Shown here piece after piece: positions 46,369-57,000 of a DNA stretch of 64,000 nt. Made by a program: the position numbers and the translations under genes. A model generated the notes under the pieces. It was not told where the DNA came from. It searched no databases and saw nothing but the letters and a program-made list of their open reading frames with translations. Position 1 is the first letter of the stretch. Every line of letters begins with the position of its first letter. The stretch is taken from assembly GCA_003008705.1 (NCBI GenBank), contig PDUO01000106.1, positions 1 through 64,000 on the forward strand. Reading direction: 5' to 3'. This stretch comes from Pezicula radicicola. Lineage: Eukaryota > Ascomycota > Leotiomycetes > Helotiales > Dermateaceae.

Positions 46369-47466
46369 TATGACTTTTGTCGATCTTCACCACTGTGCCA
46401 TAGTCTATGGGCTCTGCTTGCTTGGCGAGCCAATATGAGCTCTCTTTCAAAGTCATCCATCTCTGTAATCTTTCCAGGTTCTTCTTCAATGTCCTTTGTA
46501 TCACCACCCTCTGTGAGATTAATCTCCTCCTTCGTGTCTATAGTTGATGGGGGTCTGGTAGCCGGAGTTGAAACAGGTGATTCCTTGTCTGACTCGGTGA
46601 GTAACCATTGTGCCTTCTTGCGCCGACGATCAAATGCAAGTTCTCTGAGGAGCGTTTGCTGCGTTTGCTCGGGTTGCTCAGTTGGCTGTGGTTGGTGGAT
46701 TTTGTGGAGTTGGTGGGGTTGATAGGGATGCTGCGCTTGCTGGATTTGCTGGGTGCCTTGTTCTCCGGTCTGAAGCTGTTTTCCAAGTATTGCATCTTCG
46801 TCTATAAGATGCTGATTCTCCGCTGTAAACAGGGGAGGAGGTGCAAAGGTTGTCTGAGAGTTATCCTGATCGACGGCAGACTGTGGTGGGTTTTGTGGTG
46901 ACGGGACGGATGTTGAAGGAGGAGTTGGTGAAGTTGGAGAGATTGTAGAACAGTGCCGCTCATTTGGCCTAGGAGGAGAGGAGGGTATGTTGTCTTTGAT
47001 TGTTGCCACAGGTGTTGGGCCAGTACACAGGGGAGATGAAGGTTGATTGTCGGACCCGGTATGTGAGGTGACTTCTGCAAGGGGACATATTAGCAAGGAA
47101 AGTTGTCTTCAGAGAAGCGACTGACTTAGGAGCGTCAATGGAAAGTAGTAACGAACCTGATGCTTGCTTCTCCAAAACTGGTTCTCGACGACTGCTCCTC
47201 ATCCAGACACCCGCAAGGAGTCGTAATTCCTTCTTCGTCTCCTCGACTCGTGTCTGCGATAGATTTCGGAGGAGGGTACAGGTGCTAAAGGCGTCGTCGA
47301 TTGCTGCTGTGACCTTTTTCTTATTCTCTCTGGATAAGAGCGAACCCTGTACACCGCTCAGATTTTTGTTGAAAGCTATATAGCAGGCATTCTTCACGAG
47401 AGTGACAGATGCGTCATCTTCGAAGCCAGAGACGCTCTTCAACTTTGAAATGGTAAATGCCGGCAT
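46368..47466 (-). CDS. Hypothetical protein, 338 aa, intact
   Basis: Exon 1 is 47466-47157 and exon 2 is 47074-46368, joined across an 82-bp intron (GTTCGT donor, CTTGCAG acceptor) giving EKQAS-EVTSHTG; the total of 1017 nt is a whole number of codons. The N-terminal third is folded-looking and helical (ITAAFTISKL is not present; it starts MPAFTISKLKSVSGFEDDAS, then VTLVKNACYIAFNKNLSGVQ, AAIDDAFSTCTLLRNLSQTR). The rest is Pro/Ser/Gln-rich (STISPTSPTPPSTSVPSPQN; HPYQPHQLHKIHQPQPTEQP) with a charged C-terminus (MDDFERELILARQASRAHRL). No family recognised; a regulatory or scaffold protein is possible. No stops interrupt it, although both neighbouring PKS genes are dead. It starts divergently from the 208-aa gene, across a minisatellite. 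Confidence 0.7.
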
Positions 47467-47660
47467 TTCATAATAGTCGCGGCGGATGGTGGATGGTGAA
47501 TAACGCATCCAGGAGGACAGAGAATAGGAGACAATGACGGTGATGGTGATGGTGAGGTTTTTGGAGGAAGCAACCAACAGGAGAAGGAAGTCCAAACAGC
47601 ACGCTACACGTTTTGTGGTTCGCGTGATCACATGCTGGTGCGCGCCCTTAAAGATGCGTG

Positions 47661-48000
47661 CCTAGCGTAGATAGAAGATGGAAGTTGGAAGGTAGATGCG
47701 GCTGGGTAGTTAGCGTAGATGGATGACGGAAGATGCATCACCTGATACATCTTTAAGAGTAGTGTGGTGAGCGTAGATGGATGACGGAAGATGATTTAGC
47801 TCATCCATCTTCAGAAGTGTACGAAGGAAGTTAGCGTAGATAGAGGACGGAAGATGCATTAGGTAATTAATTCATCTTGGAAGAAGTGTAGTTAGCGTAG
47901 ATGCTCCTAAAGATGCATCACCTGACCCATCTTCGAGAAATCTGAAGTTGCGTAGATGGAAGATAGAAGATGGAGGCTAGATAGATCAGCTGATCCATCC
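47661..48000. repeat. Minisatellite of about 60 bp units
   Basis: Six degenerate units begin with GCGTAGAT at about 47665, 47713, 47771, 47835, 47895 and 47950 (spacing 48-64 bp). Each unit contains GATGACGGAAGATG or a variant, often CATCACCTGA, and ends with an ATCCATCTT-like segment, so a GAAGATG...CATCTT inverted pair lies within each. It fills the region between two divergent intact genes and may work as a bidirectional regulatory array, or simply be a minisatellite. Confidence 0.8.
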
Positions 48001-48176
48001 TCTTGCCGTTCGCGTCCACGCATCCTCTGTGCAAACGCGTTCTTGCTATTCACGTCTCCATCTCGCCGCCTAGAACATCTAGACATCGTCCTTGTCCACT
48101 TTTCGCAGCTTTAACAACCTACCTCCACGACAGCCTCAGCCACAACACCTGCCACGACTTCGTCTCCTCTGCTACA

Positions 48177-49070
48177 ATGGCCGATCAGCCAAGGCAGATA
48201 CTTCCACTGGGAGAGCAATTGCTGCAGTACCGAAATGGCCACGAAGACGATAGCAATGTGGTGAGTACAGCAGCACTCTTCCTATCATGTCTGCCTATCG
48301 CTGTCTCTTCTTGAGTTAACCTATTAGTTTCAGTTCGCATACTTCCACAATCTGCACGAAGAATCCACTCGCAATCAAGGCCAACTCGAGGGCATTCGCG
48401 CAAAGCTCGCAGAGCAGGAGAATCGGTTGAGAGGACAGGAGATGCAACTTACAAGGAATCGATGGATCATGTCAGCGTACGATCTCGCAGAGGAGCTGAA
48501 AGGTTTTGTTCCCGATTCCACAGTCAACGCGGATCAATTCATACCCCTTTTTCAAAATGTTACGACACTCATTACTACACGAAGCTCGAGCGCAATATCC
48601 AGAGTGTTCAGAGAGAAAGGCCTTGCTTCTACATGGCTTTGTTTGCGAAAGGTACTGGACCTTGGACACTCTTCAGTGATGCTGCCAAGAAAAGACCTCG
48701 TCTGCTCAGAGACTTGTAGCGTTAGCTGTGCACAGATGTTTTTCAGGGATGGTGATCTGGAAGCAACGGTTAGGCTGTCGCCGCGGTAGCGATGCTGCAA
48801 ATTCAATCCATATACAGTACCCCCGTACTACGTGGTAAGTTACAACAATAAAGGACTTGTATCGAGAGTTTCTTGGAAGCTTTGGCTAACTTGTGTCTTG
48901 CCACAGAGCATTTACTCCAATCCTACATTATATACGCACGAACTTCGAAGATACCCTACAGCACAACCGAATATCTGTCGAATTTTTCGGACCATTCTAG
49001 GAATCCATGTCGGAGGAGGATTAGGGATGAACTGCTTTGGGTTCTTCCATCATCCCGATCGTGGTGTTGA
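48177..49070 (+). CDS. Hypothetical coiled-coil protein, about 208 aa
   Basis: Best model: exons 48177-48260, 48334-48651, 48774-48834 and 48907-49070. Intron 1 has GTGAGT and TTTCAG; intron 3 (48835-48906) has perfect signals (GTAAGT, GGCTAACTT, CCACAG); intron 2 has a weaker donor (GTACTG) and acceptor GGTTAG, but it is the only splice that keeps frame into exon 4. The product starts MADQPRQILPLGEQLLQYRN, has a coiled-coil-like segment (RNQGQLEGIRAKLAEQENRL), then MSAYDLAEELKGFVPDSTVN, and ends RRRIRDELLWVLPSSRSWC. Without intron 2 the frame closes at 48789, giving 179 residues. No family recognised. Its start faces the 338-aa gene across the minisatellite. Confidence 0.55.
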
Positions 49071-51186
49071 TAAATAGCGTCATATAGGTGGCTCTCATCG
49101 ACTTTGCAAGATGGAAGCGGTCATGCTGCTGACTGCAATAAAATGTGAAAGATGTAAGATATTGGATTGTACTGGAGATTGTTGTAGTCTGCAGCAAACA
49201 AACCTGTCCTGTTGTTACAGCTCGGATAAGAGTCGGGCCTACGGGAGAGACAATATACGCACTCTCTCATCCCCCATCAAAATCATATATACTATGCTCC
49301 TCGTCCTAACCTCGTAAATACAATCATTGCCACCATTGCACCCCTGGTCCTAAATGAGGTCTTGCTGTTGAATTTGCGTTATACCAGTCTCGATGTAAGC
49401 TGCAACATGATTTTCAAGTTCATTTTCCCTATCGATTGGATTTACAACCGACAAGCGTATACCCGTGCTGCAACCTCTCTAGTCGAGCAATATCACGGAC
49501 GTCCTACGCCAGCTGCACCGGCTCGATTCCCGGTATTCCCTACCCACTCCCTTGGACAGGCCTCCCTCGGGAAATTTAGTATTAGTAAAATGTGTTTCTC
49601 TTCACGGAACAGGTCAGCGATAATGCATCTGGCTTACAAGCAAAGCTGGTCTAGCAAAACTTGGCCTTATGTCTCCGCGGCAGTACCCTCTAGCGGTACA
49701 TACAGGAGCTCGATGAGCCGCAACGCGAAGGCCTTAAATTCTCCTAGGATCAAGACCAGACCCTTGTGCAACGGTTCAAAGAATCCCCCTGAGTCGCCCT
49801 TAAGAAGCTTACAGCAAAAACCTATACTTCCACAAATGTACGCTCCAATCAAGACATTCGATCTTACGTCGCCGTTGTGATTCGCCATACTAAAGCCTCG
49901 GACATAGACAAACCAATCCAATAATCTCGATCCTATACTTAGACCATTGGTTACACAGCTGACTAAGTCGACCACAGCCAAGTTATTTCATGGATGAACT
50001 TACTTTAAAGGAAGATATATGGCGTAATATACTGCAAGCCTAGAGATACCAACAGCAGCTTTAGTAGGTAGATGCTTCGCGTTCCCGTTCATAAGGTTAC
50101 ACCAATCCTTAACAGAACTTCAGGAACGATAGGCCACGAAATATACAATTCCGACTCCTATACATGAATTCCAGCCCCTTCTCTCCTTTCTTTTAGGATT
50201 CTTAGGCTCAAACTTTCCCAGCTAACCAAGGAAAGCCACCCCCAAAACGATCTCTTCCTTTCAAACCCCGGCTGCAGCTTACAGCAGGGTTTACAGACGC
50301 GTCCCAAAAAGACAATACTCTAAACTCCTCTAAAACTTAGTGGTTAGATATCAGTAGGTGCCGAAGATTTCGTAAATACAATAGTGCGAATTATTCTAAC
50401 AACAACTATTATAATATTCCCGAGACACAAGGTTTACAATATAACAAGCAGTTGGAAGATATAGGATACTTTCTATACGAGGAGGTTACAATAATTACTA
50501 CCTATATAGACGGATGTTCCTAGGATAATACTAAGGATATTAACGGGAAGGATAATAACAAGGAAGGGGAAACTTAATGTACTATAAATGTAGTTAGGAT
50601 CTCTTGTTTAGGTCTAAATTATTTATATATATCTACTCTAATACCTATACACTTCCTAAGGACTAATGTAATAATACAAGTGGTGAATCCTTGAATAACT
50701 CGGTGAATTCTATCCTAGGCCCAAAGATTCTCAACTGGGTTTATAGTGACTATACTCTGCTTCCTGTGATTCCCCTTATTCATTAGAGTACACCTACAGC
50801 TTCGTATATACCAGTACTTGTTTCGTGGTCTAGGAGATACTTAATAAGATACTAAAGGGAAGGGTGGCCCGGTAGTTATTGGTATACACCCTATCAATCG
50901 GTAGGTAATCACTAACGTATATCCTATGCCTATTCAATTAGATGTTATCGAAACTTTATATAGTATAGCCGTGATTTTAGTTGTTAATGCTTCCTCCCTA
51001 AGTTTTATCTACAGCCACACTATTGTTTCTTTTCGGTACTTATCCTATCTTTTACGTCGGAAAACAAAGTACTAAACTATTTTATTTCCCTTACTTAACC
51101 TCATTCACATTAGTCTAATAATATAAACTCTTATATATTTAATAAAAATTAAGATAGTATATCTATATATCCTTCTAAGAATTTCT
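49071..51186. other. Long stretch without a supported gene; one possible NLR-type fragment
   Basis: A minus-strand frame (49667-49981, 104 codons) begins MAVVDLVSCVTNGLSIGSRL and continues LIGAYICGSIGFCCKLLKGD; the small-residue amphipathic start recalls fungal NLR-type N-terminal domains, but similarity is too weak to call. The rest, especially after 50300, is moderately AT-rich with stops in every frame and is probably old transposon DNA. Confidence 0.35.
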
Positions 51187-51744
51187 CTATATTTCTAGGG
51201 GGGTTTTTTTTTTAGAAAGGTATACTCTATTATAGGAGTAGGAATAGATTAAATAGGCTGCCCGCTTTTTGATGTTCTTTACGTAGACTATTGATAGATT
51301 TGATTCGTTAAGCGAAACGACTCGCGCGGCGCGAGTACTATATACCCTCCGGAGACATATAGCCTCTAACATATAGCGAGGCAGCCGGTAAGTACGGTAA
51401 GGCAAACATGGCTTTAAGTAATGCTTACCTACTTTGTAAGGCAGTAAGTAGTAAAAGTCGCTAGACTTAGGTTTACTGTCTACTATATCCTCTAGGATAT
51501 ACCTTATACTATATATAGCTTAGGCATTGTAAGCACGTAATATATAGGCTTTCTCAGTCACCTGCTGGCCACTCTTATCTCTAGCTCCCTTATCGACCGC
51601 GTTATTACTATCCCTATCTTCTGAGTCGCTACTACTAGTCTTACCTACGGCCTTGTCTACTAATATCTTAACTCTTGTAAATAATCTCCTAACTCCTATA
51701 CAGCCCCCTAAAGCTCTCCTATTCCGTTGGTTTTTATAACCCAC
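51187..51744 (-). other. Unrecognised decayed ORFs with a 17-bp palindrome
   Basis: Two minus-strand frames (51520-51744 and 51187-51405) in near succession encode basic, Ser-rich sequence (RRLFTRVKILVDKAVGKTSS; YMLEAICLRRVYSTRAARVV). They could be parts of one transposon-derived protein; no motif is recognisable. At 51320-51336 the sequence ACTCGCGCGGCGCGAGT is a perfect palindrome around a central G, unusual for such AT-rich DNA. Confidence 0.3.
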
Positions 51745-52111
51745 CGCTCGCGCGGCTCCGCTATTTCATATAGCGTATGAGATGAGATATTTGATCTCAA
51801 AGCGTATAGTGATGAGTATGATGCTTTATTATTGTGGCACTGACTTGCGCTTTCTTCTCCCTTTTTTGCTTGCTTCCAATCCTGTCTTCGCCCTCCCTAG
51901 CCAAAGACGCGCAGCAACACCACCGACGTCCTAGCGCGAACCGCTCTCCCTCCTAGGCTTTCTCCTTCTCACCACTCAGCTGCATCATCCAGCAATACCT
52001 GTCTCCCACACGTTGCGCCGCCACAAACTCTGCATCCGCCTTCACCGGCTCCGACTTGAAACTTCGTCCCTCGTACTTCTCCATACCTCTCTCCTCAGCC
52101 GCACTTCCGTG

Positions 52112-52555
52112 CTATACCATAATGCAATTCCACCGCTCCAAAAAGGTCGCCTGTGGAAACAGACTACATACACCGTCCGGCCCCAGCACCTGTATCGTCG
52201 CCGTGCTATAAAAGGCCTCCAGCACCGACCTCACCAGCGAGAGCACCGTCTACACCACCTCAACCCGCCGCCTATCGGCCTTCCTCTGCAGCCGCTGCTG
52301 GTACTCGTCTCCCGTCTCGACCGGCTCATATTCCTCAAAGACAATCAAGTACTCCCCTACCCAGCTACCCCTCATCAGCTCATCATTCACATAGATGTCC
52401 ATATCCGAGTCCGGCCAACACTCCCGCGCCAAAAACTAGCACACCAAACCACCTGCAATCACAGCTCCTGTCTCTCGCATCACCTGGCGAAAGCTGTCCA
52501 TATCACTCACAAACCTGCCTAGCGTTAAGTATATCTTCCACTCTGATAGCACCAT
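52112..52555 (-). pseudogene. Nucleotidyltransferase-fold-like fungal protein, broken
   Basis: From an ATG at 52555: MVLSEWKIYLTLGRFVSDMD, SFRQVMRETGAVIAGGLVC, a TAG, FLARECWPDSDMDIYVNDEL, SWVGEYLIVFEEYEPVE and RVEVVQTVL...SVLEAFYSTATIQVL, ending at a stop at 52112-52114. The block 'RFV.D..xFRxxMRxTGAVISG ... FxAxxxWPDSDxDIYV' is a pattern I know from many uncharacterised fungal proteins with a nucleotidyltransferase-like fold (SDxD motif). The single stop lies where Gln is usual (VCQF), again CAG to TAG. The frame is otherwise open, so it is a young pseudogene or, less likely, stop readthrough. Function unknown. A C/P-rich opposite-strand frame (52153-52617) is its shadow. Confidence 0.5.
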
Positions 52556-54007
52556 CTTGTGCAACTTCCTACAGCACACGCCTACAGTTAACAAGCTGCG
52601 TAGACGAGTCTTCCTAGTACTCCTCTCTGGAATTCATAGCTGGCCGTTATTACTAGCACTAGTGTCGACATTTTCTTTGCCTGCAAAAAGACAAACACGC
52701 AGCGTCTACCTGCGAGGCACCACCGTCCCTATATACCTTCGTATACACATTAGTGCATACACTAATTTAGGTGTGTATAGGGGTTAATTGAAGTTAGTAA
52801 GGTAGCGCCATGCACGAAAGCTATCTATATGTATAGTATACCTTTTTCTTCTTGTTCTCTTTTGAATCTACTAAGTGGTTTTTAATGTATAAGATTTTAT
52901 GGTCTTAGAATTTACTTTAGAAAATAGTTTTTCTTGTTTCTTAAAAAAAAGAAAGAAAGAAAGAAAGAAAAAAAAGTAACTATATTATGGTTAGGAGAAG
53001 ATAACGAAATTTCTATATCACTCTTAAGCTCTCCTAGTAGTTCTATATTGGACAGAGGTTTACTATCAAGCTAAGGACTTGTAAGTAGTTTATAAATTAA
53101 GAGGGGGAGAGAGAGAACTTCCTTTATTATTATCTACTTAAAGTTCTCTCTCCCTATCATTTACCTCCTTACCATCTACTTCCTCACCACACCCCCGTCC
53201 CGCCTCTAGCAAAGCACCCTCCCTAAATCAACTCCTTCCTCTTCCTCTTAACCTTCTATAAAACAACATTATTAACATCCTCCGCCTTATCAACCGTCTT
53301 TAAGTCCCGATACTCTAGTGGATTAGCGCTCAACTGTTTCAATAGCGTTGTATATATACACACACTTTGATTGAGATCTGCTTGTTAACCTTTATACCAT
53401 TCTAGTGTATAACTCTAAGAGGATGTCTTCCTGATTGGTGGTTTTCTAGCGGAAGACGCAGGCGTTGTAGAATGTACGTGGGTTGTACTGTCGGAAAATG
53501 AGCTGTTGTTAGATTTAATGTTAATTGTTGTACTATGTTAGGAGAGCTAAGACTTAGGATTGAAAGAGGGATTAGGATTGGGAGCGGGAGAGGGATATAT
53601 ATATATACTCTAGATTGATTAGAGAGATAGATGTTAATTCTACCTACACTAGTAGGTGATACTCCTAGAATCTTAGCAAATACTACACAACGTCCTACTT
53701 TACCTAAATTAGAAAACAAACTTTATAAAATCGTAGTATTTCTATATAACTATACTACTATCTTTTGGCGCTAAGTAGCGGGGACTCTCTTTTAATAGGG
53801 CGAGGATGTCGGCGGGATATAGGTAAAGTTAACAAAGCCCTCCTGTAAGAGTGCATAGAGGTGGCGAGATGGCGATGGAGATAGGGCCCGAGGTGGTGGT
53901 AAAGCGAAGGGTAAAGATACGAATGTATTTTAGTGTAGAAGAGGAGGGGGAGGAGGAGAAGAAGCCGAAGGAAATCGACTATTAGACGGCCTTGAATATA
54001 GCTTGTA
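52556..54007. other. AT-rich intergenic, no supported gene
   Basis: Frames in this stretch (53402-53719 and 53758-54015, minus) show no motif. A GAAA microsatellite lies at 52943-52976. The PKS at 54008 has no ACP-like sequence continuing into this stretch. Confidence 0.4.
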
Positions 54008-57000
54008 TTAGGCATTTTCTGTGGAGTTTGGGTTGACGAGGTTCAACTTTGGCGCATCATCCTCCTTGATCGGCTCTTGAAGTTGAGCCCCAATTTGAGC
54101 TGGTGCCGAAAGCGATCGTCGCATGACGGTCCCCAACACCTCCAGTAGCTCCGACTCCTGCACCGCCCGCCAACCTGTTCCCTTCATCTTCTTGAGCAGC
54201 TCATCGTCCTCGACAAGGTAGCCTGCGCCCTCCACGGCTTCAATGTTGAGCGACGTACAAGGTAGCCCTTTGCTTGTCTGGAACTTGACGAATGCGTCGA
54301 GGAAAGTGTTTGCGCTGGCATAGTTGGCCTGTCCGGGCTGACCCACGATGCCGGAGAGTGAGCTGAACAAGATGAAGAAGTCGAGATTCAGCGACTGCGT
54401 CTCGTTGTGCAGATTCCATGTTCCCCTCACCTTGGGCGCCGTTGCTCCGTTCCACTCGTCAATTGTCATCTTCGGCCAGGCTTGGTCATGAAGCACTATT
54501 GTCATCTGGAGTATTCCCTTGAGTGGGCGAGGCGACTCCGCAACAGCGCGGGTCACGTCTGCCACTTTAGTGACACTTCCGCGTACTAGATGCACCTCAC
54601 AGCCCATGCTATGGACCTCTTCGACAAAGAGCTTGTCTCTATCGGTTGTTCCAGCGCTGCGGGAGAGGAATGTGAGGTTTCGGGCTCCGTGCTGGACCAT
54701 GCACACCGCTACGGAACGGCCCAAACCACCAAGACCGCCCACGAGCAGATACGAAGCTGAGCTATCAAGCACGGCTGTAGTAGACGTACTCGCAGGCTGA
54801 ATCTGTCCAAGCTGAAGTTCCCCAGATGTCAGTTCGCGGAATTCGAGCACAATTTTGCAAATGTGGCTGCCCTGCTGCATGTGCTGGAATGCTTCTTGCA
54901 TCTTGGAGCCAAGGAAGATCTTGTCGATCGAGATGGCTTGAATATACCCATCGCGGAAGAAGTCCATCATTGATCAAAGTAAGCTTGCTGCCACGTTAGC
55001 CTGATTCATCATGTGAGCAACGACTAAAACTCAGCGGCTGATCATCTCGGGCCTCTCCTTGTATATCTCGTCAATGTCTATACATCGATAGCTACGATTG
55101 GCAAGGAACACCTCCATGTTCAGCTTGCTAGCGCCAAGAATGTCACGCTTACTAATCTCTACTAAAGTACCCCATTTGGCAATGCAGCGCCAAGTTGCAT
55201 GTAGCAACTCACCCGAGAGCGAGTTGAGCGCCAGGTCAACCCCCCTACCGTTGGTTTCCCTTAGCAAGTCTTCTTCGAAGCTCACGCTCCGCGAGTTGAA
55301 AATGTGATCTTTTGAGATGCCAAACTCTCGTACAAGGAATTCGATCTTTTTCTCACTGCTGACCGTTGTATAGACTTCGGCGCCAATCATGCGGGCCAGT
55401 TGGATTGCAGCTAGGCCCACGCCACCACAGCCGCTATGAATGAGAACAGACTGCAAGCAGCATCAGCATTACCGCGTTCCTTAGAGAGAAGTTTCACCTA
55501 CCTGGCCTTTTTCAAGCCCACCGACGTTGATGAGCGAATAGATGGCCGTAGCAAAGACTAGCAGCATGGAAGCTCCGCTAGTGAAGTCGAGTTTATCTGG
55601 GACCCTCTCACACAGCTTTTCGGTGGTCGTAACGGTCGACGCAAAGACATCGAATCCTGTGAGGACAACTCTGTTTCCAACACTGAGCTTTCCTGCCTTC
55701 GGCCCGACGCGACGCACGATTCCCGTAGCCTCGTAGCCAAAGGTAGGAGGGGACAACTCGATGATTCCCATTGCCACCAGAACATCCTACAAACGTCATT
55801 AATATAGTCATCTCTTCAGAACAATAGTTGACGAATCACTTACGCGGAAGTTCAAACCCGCGGCGTGGATCTCTACTTGCACCTCATCCCCTTGGGGTGC
55901 ATTTACAGTCTCACCTCCCCAGTGAAGGGTGTCAAGACGTCCTGGCTGACCGATAGTCAAGCGCGCATCCTTGGTCGTCTCAACGACTGCAACCTCGCTT
56001 GCAGAGGAGACTGGGAAGAAACACGGGTTAGGGTTAGGCGCTCGACATCCTCGCAGGCTCTCCATGTCATCTACCTCACAAGTTGCAAAAGCAATGCCTA
56101 GCTCTGAGCGAATACACCGAGCCAGGCCATGGGTCTGGGCGAAGCTTGGGTCTGCGCATTGACTCTGAGAAGGCTGGGTTATCCACAGAATGCCCGAATC
56201 AGCGATGTTGTCCATGAGAATTCTCAGCTGCTCAAGTCTGGTGGTATCTAGCTGTTCCAGGAACGATGTTTGCCCATCGAGGAGGGCGATTATGTCTTGA
56301 GTGGGCGGAGGAATACCTGCGAGGCTGCAATAAAAAATTTCGTACCCGCGCGCGAGCAATTCTTCAGTGATGGGATGAGACCTGGAGGATCCAGCTGAAA
56401 ACTCGGAAAGAATAGTGACCTTCTTCGCTGGAAGGTGGTCGCGCCGGGGTCTCGCTACGATAACGTGGCTTATATGACTTGACTCGTCAGAATCGAACGC
56501 AGGCTCGCCAGTGGTCTCTAAATCTGCCATCGCCAACCTCTCTTGCCAACTCTTCACATCGACATACGGCTCACCAGCTCTGCCGCCATCGACGCCAATC
56601 TCCCAATTGGGGAGAAATCCAAGGACATATTTGGACGACGACAGACCGGGCCGTAAGGACTGCAGCAGAAGCCTTCCTGATGGGGCGAGAAGCTGACGAA
56701 CCCGGACGAGGGACTCTGAAAGCTTGGGCGTACTGTGAAGAACTCCTGCTGCAATGATAAGATCGAAGTCTCTCTCATTAAAGCCCTGGAGCTCGGCATC
56801 AATCCCGATGTCGAATGCTTCAAAACTCATGTTGGGGAGGCCTTGGAAGCACGTCTTGAGGGCTTCGACCATGCCTAGAGATGGATCGGACACTATGTAG
56901 TGCGAGAAAAGCACCTGGCCGTCAGGGCGTGCCAGATCCTTAACAATGCCAGCTGTGGCCGAGCCAATGCCTGCGCCCAGCTCCAGAACTCGAAGGTTGG

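Noticed and set aside
47661..48000. CRISPR-like array
   Set aside because: Units are degenerate along their whole length with no unique spacers, the host is a eukaryote, and no cas-like gene is present.
52153..52617. Proline-rich 154-codon plus-strand frame
   Set aside because: It lies antisense to the NTase-like pseudogene, whose conserved WPDSDMDIYV motif explains the sequence better.
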